Assembly (NCBI GenBank): GCA_041691315.1
Contig: JBEPUW010000018.1
Span: forward strand, 8,483-72,482
Length of the DNA stretch: 64,000 nucleotides
Reading direction: 5' to 3'
From: Poindextera sp041691315
GTDB taxonomy: Bacteria > Pseudomonadota > Alphaproteobacteria > Caulobacterales > Caulobacteraceae
Shown: positions 51,386-60,726 of the stretch, in pieces
Layout: the number at the start of each line of letters is the position of its first letter
Position numbering within the stretch: position 1 is the stretch's first letter
Made by a program: the position numbers and the translations under genes
The notes under the pieces: generated by a model
Database searches by the model: none
Told to the model about the DNA's origin: nothing
What the model saw: only the letters and a program-made list of their open reading frames with translations

Positions 51386-51943
51386 CTAACGCGGCGCCCG
51401 CTTGGCCAGGATCCGCTGCAGGGTGCGCCGGTGCATGCTCAGCCGCCGGGCGGTCTCCGAAACATTGTGGCCGCAGAGTTCATAGACCCGCTGGATGTGC
51501 TCCCAGCGCACCCGGTCGGCCGACATCGGGTTTTCCGGCGGGGCGGGCGCCTCGTGATGGCGGGCGAGCAGGGCGCGCAGGACGTCGTCGGCGTCGGCGG
51601 GCTTGGAGAGATAGTCGACGGCCCCGGCCTTGACGGCTGCGACGGCGGTGGCGATGGCGCCATAGCCGGTCAGCATGATCACCCGCGCGTCTGGTCGGGC
51701 GGCCTGGATGGCCTCGACCACAGCCAGGCCGTTGCCGTCCTCCAGCCGCATGTCGAGCACGGCGAAGGCCGGCGCCTTGGCCTTGATGGCGGCAATGGCC
51801 TCGGCGATCGAGGCCACCAGCACTGGTTCGAACCCGCGCGCCTCCAGGGCGCGGCCCAGCCGCAGGCGAAAGGGCGCGTCGTCGTCGAGCACGAGCAGGC
51901 TCTTGTCGGCGAGCCCGGCAACCGCGTTAGCCAAGTCCTGCAT
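51386..51943 (-). CDS. regA: Redox response regulator RegA (PrrA/ActR)
   Basis: A 185-residue regulator pairing with RegB. Receiver domain with VLDDDAPFRLRLGRAL, phospho-Asp in AVLDMRLEDGNGL and YLSKPADADDV; C-terminal Fis-like HTH DRVRWEHIQRVYELCGHNVSETARRLSMHRRTLQRIL, very typical of RegA/PrrA. In related bacteria it controls respiration, photosynthesis and carbon fixation with oxygen. It sits next to regB and senC. Confidence 0.95.
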   Translation of the reverse strand: MQDLANAVAGLADKSLLVLDDDAPFRLRLGRALEARGFEPVLVASIAEAIAAIKAKAPAFAVLDMRLEDGNGLAVVEAIQAARPDARVIMLTGYGAIATAVAAVKAGAVDYLSKPADADDVLRALLARHHEAPAPPENPMSADRVRWEHIQRVYELCGHNVSETARRLSMHRRTLQRILAKRAPR

Positions 51944-52020
51944 GACGATCCCTCACCAAGGCGAGCCGGTCGCGAGGCGCGTCGGCCCTGCGACATGTTG
52001 TCGCCGACTTTAGCCAAGCT

Positions 52021-53472
52021 TCAAGTCCCATTTGGGCCCTCATCCACTGCCGGGGGCGGATCGAAAACACCAAGCTCGAACCCTCCGGGCGCCGGCGGCG
52101 CCTCGATGGTCGCACGAGGCCAGCGCGCCGCAATGATCGCGCCGCCACCATGGCGTGCGTTGTGGAAATCCACTTGCGCGCCTGTTCGTTCCAAAAGCGT
52201 CTTGGCGATGAAGAATCCCAGGCCCATGCCGATGTGTCCCGAGCGCGAGCCTTCCGCGCCCGGACGGCTGGTCACATAGGGCTGGCCGAGCTTGGCCAGG
52301 ATGTCGGTCGAGAAGCCTGGCCCGTCGTCGCGGACCTCGACACCCACCATCGCCGCGTCGAACCGCACGCTGACCAGCACTTCGGACCTGGCGAAATCGA
52401 CCGCGTTTTCGACGAACGAGGTCATGGCGTGCAGCACCTCGGGCATGCGGCGGATTTCCGGCGGCCGCGCGCCGGGCGGCCCGGCGACCAGCGCCTCCAC
52501 CCGGATGCCGGCGCCCAGATGCGGCTCGATGGCCTCGTTGGCGAACTGCAGCAGGGTCATGCGGGCGTGCACGGCGTCGTCGGTCTCGGGCTCTTCGGTG
52601 AGCCGGGTGAGGATTTCGCGGCAGCGTTCGGCCTGGGAAACCAGGAGGTCGGCGTCTTCGCGCAAGGGACCGTGCAGCGGCGCCTGGCGGGCCATCTCCT
52701 TGGCGACCACGGTGATGGTGGCCAGCGGCGTGCCGAGCTCGTGCGCCGCGGCCGCGGCCAGGCCGCCAAGCGCCGACAGCCGCTGCTCGCGCGCCAGCAC
52801 CCGCTGGGTCATGTTCAGCGCCAGCTCCATCCGCGCGGCTTCCGCCGCCGCGCGCCAGGCATAGCCGGCGGTAAGCGCGATGCCGGTCAGCGTCGCCGCG
52901 GCGATGGCCAGGCGAAACGGCAGCGGCGTTGCGACCGGCGCTAACGACGGCCAGGGCGGGGCCAGCGACCAGAGGCTCATGACGATCAGGGCCGCCGCCG
53001 CCAGCCCGCCGACCAGGAAGGCGTAGCGGCCGCGCAGGCTGGCCGCCGCCAGGGTTACCGGCGCGATCAGCAACAGACAGAAGGGGTTCAATATACCGCC
53101 GGTCAGCGCCAGGATCGCCGACATCTGGACGATGTCGAAGCCGAGCTGCAGGGCCAGCGCCCATTCGTCCGTGGCGCGCCTGGCCTGAACCGCCAGGGCC
53201 AGGATCAGATTGACCCCGGCCGCCGCGCCGATCACGCCGAGGCAGGCCGCCAGCGGTCCGCGCAGGCCGAGCCACAAGGCCGCCCCCAGCACCGCGGCCA
53301 GCTCGGCGCCCAGGGTCAGCCAGCGCAGACCGATCAGCACGCCGGCGCCCAGCCGTCCGTGCGTCGGCAGGCCGTCGTCGAACAGCCCATCGGCTTGCCC
53401 GGACAGGGCCAGCGGCCTATCCAGGGCGACCGGCCACCATGGCGGACGCGTGAAGGGTTTCACGCCAGCCAC
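52021..53472 (-). CDS. regB: Redox sensor histidine kinase RegB (PrrB/ActS)
   Basis: A 483-residue membrane kinase with about six helices (~40-200). The H-box is AAAAAHELGTPLATITVVAKEM, as in RegB. The redox cysteine lies in SQAERCREILTRL. The quinone-binding heptapeptide is GGILNPF, one change from GGINNPF. HATPase motifs ENAVDFARSEV and DDGPGF are present. Divergent from senC by 27 bases. With regA it forms the usual reg locus. Confidence 0.93.
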   Translation of the reverse strand: MAGVKPFTRPPWWPVALDRPLALSGQADGLFDDGLPTHGRLGAGVLIGLRWLTLGAELAAVLGAALWLGLRGPLAACLGVIGAAAGVNLILALAVQARRATDEWALALQLGFDIVQMSAILALTGGILNPFCLLLIAPVTLAAASLRGRYAFLVGGLAAAALIVMSLWSLAPPWPSLAPVATPLPFRLAIAAATLTGIALTAGYAWRAAAEAARMELALNMTQRVLAREQRLSALGGLAAAAAHELGTPLATITVVAKEMARQAPLHGPLREDADLLVSQAERCREILTRLTEEPETDDAVHARMTLLQFANEAIEPHLGAGIRVEALVAGPPGARPPEIRRMPEVLHAMTSFVENAVDFARSEVLVSVRFDAAMVGVEVRDDGPGFSTDILAKLGQPYVTSRPGAEGSRSGHIGMGLGFFIAKTLLERTGAQVDFHNARHGGGAIIAARWPRATIEAPPAPGGFELGVFDPPPAVDEGPNGT

Positions 53473-53499
53473 TCTAGCAGGCCTGACCTAAGGAGAGCC

Positions 53500-54105
53500 A
53501 TGACACTGAGGCGCGCGGCCTGGATCCTCGTCGGGCTGGCGGCGCTGGTCCTGGTCCTGCTGGTGGTCTGGCGGCCGGGCGCGACTGTGCCACCCAGCGG
53601 TGCGGTCGCCATCGGCGGGCCGTTCCAGCTGACCGACCAGGGCGGCCACGCCGTCGACCAGCGGCTGCTGAAGGGCAAGTGGAGCGCGGTCTTCTTCGGC
53701 TACACCTATTGTCCCGATGTCTGCCCCACCACGCTGCAGACCCTGGCGACCGCGCAACAGGGCCTTGGCGCGCGGGCCAAGGACTTCCAGGTCGTTTTCA
53801 TCACTGTCGATCCGGCCCGCGACACCCCGGCCCAGCTCAAGGCCTATCTGGCGAGCGACTCCTTTCCGAAGGGCGCCATCGGCCTGACCGGCACGACCGA
53901 TCAGATCGCCGCCATCACCCGCGCCTACGGGGTCTATTTCCAGAAGCAGGGAACCGGCGCCGACTATTCCGTCAACCATTCCTCGGCCATCTATCTGATG
54001 AACCCGAACGGCGGCTATGACAGCGTCATCAGCGCTGGCCTGACCCCCGATCAGACCCGGGCCGCCATCCTGAACGCGATGAACGGCGCTTCGCGTCCAA
54101 GCTGA
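53500..54105 (+). CDS. senC: SCO1/SenC copper chaperone for cytochrome oxidase
   Basis: A 201-residue membrane-anchored thioredoxin-fold protein that helps assemble the CuA centre of cytochrome c oxidase. An N-terminal helix (AAWILVGLAALVLVLLVVW), the copper motif YCPDVCP, and the conserved His in VNHSSAIYLMNP. AGGAGAG precedes the ATG. In Rhodobacter, senC lies at the same place relative to regB and regA. Confidence 0.94.
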   Translation: MTLRRAAWILVGLAALVLVLLVVWRPGATVPPSGAVAIGGPFQLTDQGGHAVDQRLLKGKWSAVFFGYTYCPDVCPTTLQTLATAQQGLGARAKDFQVVFITVDPARDTPAQLKAYLASDSFPKGAIGLTGTTDQIAAITRAYGVYFQKQGTGADYSVNHSSAIYLMNPNGGYDSVISAGLTPDQTRAAILNAMNGASRPS

Positions 54106-54155
54106 GCCTTTGCAACGAACGAACGGTAGACTCCGTTCATGTTCCGCGGGATATG

Positions 54156-54168
54156 TTGCGCTGCACAA
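54156..54168 (+). promoter_or_regulatory. Possible PhaR-type operator
   Basis: TTGCGCTGCACAA, a near-palindrome 27 bases before the phaZ ATG, resembles TTGC...GCAA-type sites bound by the PHA regulator PhaR in some alphaproteobacteria. From memory; consensus not certain. Confidence 0.35.
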
Positions 54169-54195
54169 TACGCCGGCGCTCAAGGGATCTGTTCG

Positions 54196-55488
54196 ATGCT
54201 CTACGCCATGCACGAAGCCGCCTATTACGCTTCAACCCCGATGCGGCTGATGGCGCGCGGGGCGCGCGATTTCTGGCGTTCGCCGCTCAATCCCGCCGCC
54301 GACACCGAAATGGGGCGCAAGCTGTTCGCCGGCGCCGACCTGTTCGCCAACATCACCCGCCGCTACGGCAAGCCGGCCTGGAACATCGACAGCGTCATGA
54401 TCGACGACGTCCCGGTCAAGGTGCGCGCCGTCGAGGTGTGGAAATCCCCTTGGGTGAAGCTGCTGCACTTCGCGCGCGACACCGCCGATCTGCGCCGGGC
54501 GGGCCGCAAGGGCCTGGAGCCGGCGATCCTGATCGTCGCGCCGCTCTCTGGGCACCACGCCACCCTGCTGCGCGGCACGGTGCAGGCCTTTTTGCAGGAT
54601 CATGAGGTCTATGTGACCGACTGGTCGAACGCCCGCGACGTGCCGATGCTGGAGGGCCGTTTCGACTTTCACGACTATGTCGACCATGTGCGCGAGATGA
54701 TCCGCGCTCTTGGCGGCCGCCCGCACGTGCTGGCGGTCTGTCAGCCCGGACCGCCGGTGCTGGCGGCCGCCGCCCTGATGGCCGAGGACGAGGAGCCCAA
54801 CCGCCCGGCCAGCCTGACCTTCATGGGCTCGCCGATCGACGCGCGCCTGTCGCCCACCGTGACCAACAAGCTGGCCGAGGAGCGGCCCTTCACCTGGTTC
54901 CAGCGGCAGATGATCTACACCGTCCCTCCCCCCTATCCAGGGATGCTTCGCCGGGTCTATCCGGGCTTCGTGCAGCTCTACAGCTTCATGCAGCTCAACC
55001 TGGCGCGCCACCAGGAGGCGCATCAGCGCTATTTCGACGACCTGGTGAAGGGCGATGGCGACAACGCCGACAAGCACCGCGAATTCTATGACGAGTACCT
55101 GTCGGTGCTCGACCTGACCGAGGAGTTCTACCTGCAGACGATCGAGATCGTCTTCCAGCAATATCTGCTGCCCAAGGGCGAGCTCGAACACGACGGCCGC
55201 CTGGTGCGCCCCGAACTGATTACCGACATCGGCATCATGACGGTCGAGGGCGAGTTCGACGACATTTCCGGCATCGGCCAGACCCAGGCCGCCCACGGCC
55301 TGACCCCCGGCGTGTCCGAGGCCATGCACGAAGACTATGTGCAGCCCGATGTCGGCCACTATGGCGTCTTCAACGGCCGTCGTTTCCGCGAAGGCATCTA
55401 TCCGCGCGTGCGCGACTTCATCCGCCGCATCGAGGCGGGCGCCGAGCCGGCGCCGAAGTCGCGCACGACCAAGTTGCTCACTGCCTGA
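54196..55488 (+). CDS. phaZ: Intracellular polyhydroxyalkanoate depolymerase
   Basis: Mobilises intracellular PHA granules by thiolysis or hydrolysis. From the ATG at 54196 the protein has 430 residues, normal for the family. The N terminus LYAMHEAAYYASTPMRLMARGARDFWRSPLNP is typical. The nucleophile elbow is AVCQPGPPVLA with Cys. A His near EDYVQPDVGHYGVFNGRRF is the expected catalytic His. Confidence 0.94.
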   Translation: MLYAMHEAAYYASTPMRLMARGARDFWRSPLNPAADTEMGRKLFAGADLFANITRRYGKPAWNIDSVMIDDVPVKVRAVEVWKSPWVKLLHFARDTADLRRAGRKGLEPAILIVAPLSGHHATLLRGTVQAFLQDHEVYVTDWSNARDVPMLEGRFDFHDYVDHVREMIRALGGRPHVLAVCQPGPPVLAAAALMAEDEEPNRPASLTFMGSPIDARLSPTVTNKLAEERPFTWFQRQMIYTVPPPYPGMLRRVYPGFVQLYSFMQLNLARHQEAHQRYFDDLVKGDGDNADKHREFYDEYLSVLDLTEEFYLQTIEIVFQQYLLPKGELEHDGRLVRPELITDIGIMTVEGEFDDISGIGQTQAAHGLTPGVSEAMHEDYVQPDVGHYGVFNGRRFREGIYPRVRDFIRRIEAGAEPAPKSRTTKLLTA

Positions 55489-55510
55489 TTCGCCGCCTAT
55501 CTGATCGGCC

Positions 55511-56272
55511 GTGGGCTTCTTCAGCCAGAAACGCTACCTGGACGGCGACCGCATCGACATCGGCGGCGCGGCCGTGCGCCTGAAGGTCAGCGGCCGGGCC
55601 AGGCGGGTCAGCCTGCGCCTGGACGCGGCGCGCGGCGAGATCGTCGCCACCGCCCCCAGCCCGCGCCGGCTGGCAGAGGCCGCGGCCTTCGCGCTCTCGC
55701 GGCAAAATTGGATCGCCGCCCGCCTGGCCGAACTGCCCACGGCCGCGCCATTTGCGCCGGGCAGTCTGATCGACGTGCTTGGCCAGCCCTGCCGGTTGGT
55801 CTCCGCGCCGGGGCGGTCGCAGTGGCGGCCGGCCACCGACGGCGGCCAGCTCAGCCTCTCGGCCCCTGGCGAGGGCGAAGCCTTTTCACGCGCGATTCTG
55901 CGGGCGCTGAAGGCCGAGGCGCGCCGGCGGCTGGTCGAGCGCACGGGGATCCACGCCGCGGCGCTGGATAAGCCGATGCCGGTGGTCGCGATCACCGATG
56001 CGCGCGGGCGCTGGGGCTCCTGCAGCCCGCCCCGATCGCGCGGCTTCGGCGCCGGCGTCGAGGTCGGCCGCATCCGCTATTCCTGGCGGCTTCTGCTCTC
56101 GCCGCCGATGGTGCTCGACTATGTCTGCGCCCACGAATGCGCCCATCTGATCGAGCCCAACCACTCGCCACGCTTCTGGGCCGTCGTGCATGACCTGATC
56201 GGCGACGAGCGACCGCACCGCGCCTGGCTGCGCACCCACGGCGCCCGACTGCACGCGGTCGGACGCGGCTAG
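55511..56272 (+). CDS. YgjP-like (M48/DUF45) metallopeptidase
   Basis: A 253-residue protein starting at GTG 55511. The zinc motif is VCAHECAHLIEPNHSPRFW, with HExxH (HECAH) and a distant His. The middle has RGRWGSCSPPRSRGFGAGVEV, highly typical of the YgjP/DUF45 family. Thought to be a metal-dependent peptidase; substrate unknown. It overlaps the convergent PBP gene by 4 bases. Confidence 0.9.
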   Translation: MGFFSQKRYLDGDRIDIGGAAVRLKVSGRARRVSLRLDAARGEIVATAPSPRRLAEAAAFALSRQNWIAARLAELPTAAPFAPGSLIDVLGQPCRLVSAPGRSQWRPATDGGQLSLSAPGEGEAFSRAILRALKAEARRRLVERTGIHAAALDKPMPVVAITDARGRWGSCSPPRSRGFGAGVEVGRIRYSWRLLLSPPMVLDYVCAHECAHLIEPNHSPRFWAVVHDLIGDERPHRAWLRTHGARLHAVGRG

Positions 56273-58311
56273 CCAGGAGGCGGCCCCAAGGACGGGGTAG
56301 GCTGCGTGGCCGCCGGCGGCGTGCTGGAGGGCGGCGCGGCGCTCTCGCCGGCTGTGGCGCCGGAGATCAGGTCGCCGATGGCATCCGGCGCAGGCGCCGC
56401 GGGGGCCCGACCGCCCGGAATCGGCTGCACGTTCAGCCGGGGCAGGCTGGCGGCCATGAAGGCGTGCCAGATGTCGGCCGGCACCGACCCTCCGGTGACG
56501 CCGCGCATGGGCGTATCGTCGTCGCGGCCCGTCCACACCGCGGCGGTGAAGCCGCCGGTGAAGCCGATGAACCAGGCGTCGCGGAAGTCGCTGGTGGTGC
56601 CGGTCTTGCCGGCCAGGTCGAAGCCCTTGACGGCGGCGCGGGTCCCAGTGCCGGAGACCAGCACCTGGCGCATCATCTCGGTCATTTCCGACAAGGGCGG
56701 CTGGCCGATCACCGACACCCGCGGGCCCGGGCTGATATTGTGGTCGTAGAGCACCTTGCCCGAGGCGGTGCGGATGCGTTCGATGCCATAGGCGCGGGTC
56801 AGGTAGCCGCCGTTGGAGAAGGCGGAATAGGCCTGGGCCATCTCGATCGGGGTCACTTCGACGGCCCCCAGCGCCATCGAGGGCTGGGTTTGGATCGGCG
56901 AGACGATGCCTAGCCGATGCGCCGTCCTGGCCACGTTGGCCGTGCCGACCTGGCTGCCCAATCGGGCGGCGACGGTGTTGATCGACTGGGCGAGCGCCGT
57001 CTCCAGCGTGATCGGGCCGAGGAAGCGCGGCTCGAAATTACGCGGGCTCCAATTGCCGATGGTCACCGGCTCGTCGACCGTCATCTCCTGCGGGGTGTGG
57101 CCAGCCTGCATGGCGGTCAGATAGACGAAAGGCTTGAACGACGAGCCCGCCTGCCGCTGGGCCAGGCTGGCCCGGTCATACTGGCTGGCGCCGTAGTCGG
57201 CGCCACCGACATAGGCGCGGATGCGACCTTGGCCGTCGAGAGCGACCAGGGCGGCCTGCTGCACGCCGCGCGCCTTTCCGGAGCTGTCCAACACGGTGTG
57301 CACGGCCGTCTCGGCATTGGACTGGGTCGGCAGGTCCAGCGTGGTTTCCACAACCAGGTCTTCCTGCGGCTGGCCGACCAGGTCGCGCACCTGCTGGTCG
57401 ACGAAATCCACGAAATACTGGGCGTTCTGGTTCGGCATGTTGACCGAGACGCGCACCGGCTGCTGGAAGGCCTGATCGCGCTGAGCCGGGGTGATCGCCT
57501 TGGTGTCGACCATCTTGTCGAGAACGATGGTGGCTCGGCGCTCGGCCCGGTCGGTGGCCGAGACCGGGCTATAGCGCGACGGCCCCTTCATCAGGCCGGC
57601 CAGCAGGGCGGCCTCGCCGACGCTCAGGTCCTTGGCCGGCTTGTTGAAATAACGCTGCGAGGCTGCCTCGATGCCATAGGCGCCTTCGCCGAAATAGACC
57701 CGGTTCAGATAGAGCGACAGGATCTGCTTCTTGGAGAATTTGGTCTCCAGCCAGACCGCCAACACCAGCTCCTGGGCCTTGCGCCGCACGGTCTGGTCCG
57801 GCGTGAGGAAGAGGTTGCGGGCCAGCTGCTGGGTGATGGTCGACGCGCCCTGCACGGTGTGGCCGGCGCGGACGTCGGCGAAGGCGGCCCTGGTCATGCC
57901 GATCACGTCGAAACCGAAGTGGTGATAGAAGCGCTGGTCCTCGATCGAGACGAAGGCAGCCGGCACGTAGGGCGGCAACTGGTCCAGATCGACCGGCGGC
58001 GAGAACTGGCTGCCGCGCACCGCGACCTGCGCGCCCGACCGGTCGAGATACGAGACCGACGGCTGGCGGGTGACGCCGAAGATCTTCGAGGTGTCCGGCA
58101 GGTCGATGGCGAAGACGGCGAAGAAGGCGACGATGCCGATCAACGCCCAGACACAGGCGACCACCGTCCAATAGACCGCGGCGCCCAGCAGCGAGCGGCC
58201 ACGCCGGGCGGGCGCGGACGGTCCACCGCCGGAGCGATCGCCCCGGCCTGGCCCCCGACCCTGCCCATTCGCCATGCCCGTTTCGTCTCCGTGCGGACGA
58301 CCCGACCCCAT
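56269..58311 (-). CDS. Class A penicillin-binding protein (PBP1A-like)
   Basis: A bifunctional peptidoglycan synthase of 680 residues. Cytoplasmic Arg/Gly-rich tail, one membrane helix (~43-68), glycosyltransferase domain with FVSIEDQRFYHHFGFDVIG and GASTITQQLARNLFL, and transpeptidase with the Ser in AGSSFKPFVYLTA, the AQSINTVA motif and KTGTTSDFRDAWF. A Pro/Ala-rich tail ends it. An internal ATG at 58275 is an alternative start. The specific paralogue cannot be named. Confidence 0.95.
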   Translation of the reverse strand: MGSGRPHGDETGMANGQGRGPGRGDRSGGGPSAPARRGRSLLGAAVYWTVVACVWALIGIVAFFAVFAIDLPDTSKIFGVTRQPSVSYLDRSGAQVAVRGSQFSPPVDLDQLPPYVPAAFVSIEDQRFYHHFGFDVIGMTRAAFADVRAGHTVQGASTITQQLARNLFLTPDQTVRRKAQELVLAVWLETKFSKKQILSLYLNRVYFGEGAYGIEAASQRYFNKPAKDLSVGEAALLAGLMKGPSRYSPVSATDRAERRATIVLDKMVDTKAITPAQRDQAFQQPVRVSVNMPNQNAQYFVDFVDQQVRDLVGQPQEDLVVETTLDLPTQSNAETAVHTVLDSSGKARGVQQAALVALDGQGRIRAYVGGADYGASQYDRASLAQRQAGSSFKPFVYLTAMQAGHTPQEMTVDEPVTIGNWSPRNFEPRFLGPITLETALAQSINTVAARLGSQVGTANVARTAHRLGIVSPIQTQPSMALGAVEVTPIEMAQAYSAFSNGGYLTRAYGIERIRTASGKVLYDHNISPGPRVSVIGQPPLSEMTEMMRQVLVSGTGTRAAVKGFDLAGKTGTTSDFRDAWFIGFTGGFTAAVWTGRDDDTPMRGVTGGSVPADIWHAFMAASLPRLNVQPIPGGRAPAAPAPDAIGDLISGATAGESAAPPSSTPPAATQPTPSLGPPPG

Positions 58312-58416
58312 CCGCCGCGTGGGTTTCTTAGCGAAAGCGATTGAATCGCGCGAGGGGATTGCAGGGTTCGCGCGTCACGCTAGGGTCCAGCGCGTAACAC
58401 CGGAAAGTCGCCGACG

Positions 58417-58731
58417 ATGATCAACGCCAGGGCCGGGATGATCCTTGCCGCCGCCGTGTGGCTCAGCGCCTGCGCCACGGGACCGGCGCCAGAGGTGTGG
58501 ACCGGCGGTGATGCCGCGAAACTGTCCGCTGACCAGGCGGTCTGCCACAGCGAGGCGGCCAGCCTGGATGTGAACGATCCGTCCAACTATTCCGACCCGC
58601 GCTACGGCGTCACCAGCGCCATGGCCGAGGCCGTGGCCCGTGACAATCCGATGGCCGATCGCGGCGCGATCCAGCGCCAGGCGGCCTACCAGACCTGCAT
58701 GAACGACAAGGGCTGGCGCCTGGCCCAATGA
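58417..58731 (+). CDS. Small lipoprotein, hypothetical
   Basis: A 104-residue protein with the lipobox AAAVWLSAC at ~residue 19. The mature part has a Cys in ADQAVCHSEAASLD and another in AYQTCMNDKGWRLAQ, a pattern of small periplasmic lipoproteins. Function unknown. Its stop overlaps the recQ start in ATGA. Confidence 0.82.
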   Translation: MINARAGMILAAAVWLSACATGPAPEVWTGGDAAKLSADQAVCHSEAASLDVNDPSNYSDPRYGVTSAMAEAVARDNPMADRGAIQRQAAYQTCMNDKGWRLAQ

Positions 58732-60614
58732 GCGCCGGCGTCGTTGTGGCCGGCGGGCGGCTCGGCCATATACCGCCGGTGGATGCGAACCTCCTGATCG
58801 ATGAAGCCCGCGACCGGCTGCGCCGGACCTTTGGCCATGCCGATTTTCGCGGGCTGCAGGGCGAGGTGATCGGCGAGATTCTCGCCGGCCGCAACGCCAT
58901 GGCGGTGCTGCCGACCGGCGGCGGCAAGAGCCTCTGCTATCAGATCCCCGCCCTGATCCGTCCAGGTCTGGGCCTGGTGGTCTCGCCGCTGATCGCCCTG
59001 ATGGCCGACCAGGTGGCGGCGCTGATCCAGTCCGGGGTCGCGGCGGCCAGGCTGGACTCGGCCGTCGATCCGGGTGAGCGGCGCGAGACCTGGGCCAGGA
59101 TCGAGGCGGGCGAACTCGACATCCTCTATCTGTCGCCGGAAGGGCTGATGCAGCCGGCCATGCTGGAGCGGTTGAGTCAGCTCGACCTTGCCCTGGTGGC
59201 CATCGACGAGGCCCACTGCGTCAGCCAGTGGGGCCATGACTTCCGGCCCGAATACCGCATGCTGGGCCAGCTGGCCTCGCTGTTTCCGCGCACACCCAGG
59301 CTGGCGGTGACCGCCACGGCCGATGCGCGGACCCGTGAGGACATCCGCGCCGAACTGCGCCTGACCGATGCGCGCGAATTCGTCGACAGCTTCGCCCGAC
59401 CGGAGCTGATCCTGGCCGCCGAGCGCAAGGTCGGCAAATCCGACAAGCGGGTCATCGAGCTGGTGACCCAGAGGCCCAGCCGCGCCGGGGTGGTCTATAC
59501 CGGCAGCCGCGACGGCGCCGACGCCCTGGCCGCCAGCCTGCGCGACGCCGGCGCCCACGCCCTGGCCTATCACGCCGGGCTGGACGCCGGCGTACGCAAG
59601 AGCCGGCTGATGGAGTTCCTGGCCGCCGACGACGCGGTGATGGTGGCGACCATCGCCTTCGGCATGGGCATCGACAAGGCCGATGTCCGCTTCGTCATCC
59701 ATGCCGATCCGCCGGCCTCGATCGAGGCCTATTGGCAGGAGATCGGCCGCGCCGGCCGCGACGGCGCGCCTGCCGAGGGCATCACCCTCTATGGCCCCGC
59801 CGACCTGAACTGGGCGCTGCGCCGCATCGGCGGCCGCGAGGTCTCGGATGAGGTGCGGCAGGTGCAAATCCGCAAGGCGCGCCAGCTCTACGCCATGCTC
59901 GAGGGCATGGGCTGCCGCGCCGCGGCGGTGCGGCGCTATTTCGGCGAGACCGATGTCGAGGCTTGCGGTCAGTGCGACCTCTGTCTGGCCCCGCCCGTCG
60001 CGGTCGATGTCAGCGAGGCGGCGCGCAAGGCGCTGGCCGCCGTGCACCGGTTGGGCGGCCGCTACGGCCGCGGCCGTGTGGTCGACCACCTGCTCGGCAA
60101 GACCAAGGAACCCAACAACTTCGAGGCGGGGCTCTCCACGTTCGGCGTCGGCAAGGAGTTCAGCCCGGCCGGCTGGCGCGACCTGATCGACCAGCTGCTG
60201 TTCGAAGGCCTGGTGCGCGAGGATCCCAATGACGGCCGCCCGTTGCTGGGACTAGGCGACGCGGACGCCGTGCGCGCCGTCTATCGTGGCGAACGGGCGG
60301 TGCAGCTGCGGCGCGCGCCCGAGGCTCACGACCCGACCACCCGTTCCGGGCGCCCTCGTCGACGTCGCGGCGGCGAGCCTCTGGGGGTGCCGGAGACCGA
60401 CATATCGCTGTTCGACGTGCTCCGCGCCTGGCGACGCGAGGAGGCGGCGCGCCAAGGCGTGCCGCCCTATGTCATCTTCCACGACCGCACCCTGGCCGAG
60501 ATCGCCCGGCTCCGCCCGGCCACCCCCGGGGCCCTGACCAGCGTCGGCGGTGTCGGCCAGGCCAAGCTCGACCACTATGGCGAAGCGGTGCTGGCCCTGG
60601 TTGCGGCGGCCTAG
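58728..60614 (+). CDS. recQ: ATP-dependent DNA helicase RecQ
   Basis: 3'-5' helicase in recombination and repair. 628 residues. Helicase motifs: I AVLPTGGGKSLCYQIPAL, II AIDEAHCVSQWGHDFRPEY, VI QEIGRAGRDG. The RQC zinc site is in CGQCDLC, and a C-terminal HRDC domain is seen near PPYVIFHDRTLAEIARLRP. Coupled to the small lipoprotein gene by a 4-base overlap. Confidence 0.96.
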   Translation: MSAGVVVAGGRLGHIPPVDANLLIDEARDRLRRTFGHADFRGLQGEVIGEILAGRNAMAVLPTGGGKSLCYQIPALIRPGLGLVVSPLIALMADQVAALIQSGVAAARLDSAVDPGERRETWARIEAGELDILYLSPEGLMQPAMLERLSQLDLALVAIDEAHCVSQWGHDFRPEYRMLGQLASLFPRTPRLAVTATADARTREDIRAELRLTDAREFVDSFARPELILAAERKVGKSDKRVIELVTQRPSRAGVVYTGSRDGADALAASLRDAGAHALAYHAGLDAGVRKSRLMEFLAADDAVMVATIAFGMGIDKADVRFVIHADPPASIEAYWQEIGRAGRDGAPAEGITLYGPADLNWALRRIGGREVSDEVRQVQIRKARQLYAMLEGMGCRAAAVRRYFGETDVEACGQCDLCLAPPVAVDVSEAARKALAAVHRLGGRYGRGRVVDHLLGKTKEPNNFEAGLSTFGVGKEFSPAGWRDLIDQLLFEGLVREDPNDGRPLLGLGDADAVRAVYRGERAVQLRRAPEAHDPTTRSGRPRRRRGGEPLGVPETDISLFDVLRAWRREEAARQGVPPYVIFHDRTLAEIARLRPATPGALTSVGGVGQAKLDHYGEAVLALVAAA

Positions 60615-60726
60615 GCAGACCGACCCGCAACCTGCGAACCAACTTAACGCGTCCCGTCTCCTGCAAGGGAAGAAGGGCGCACGTTTGTTTCGCGAGTTCT
60701 TGATCAACGCGCGACCATTCGGCCGC

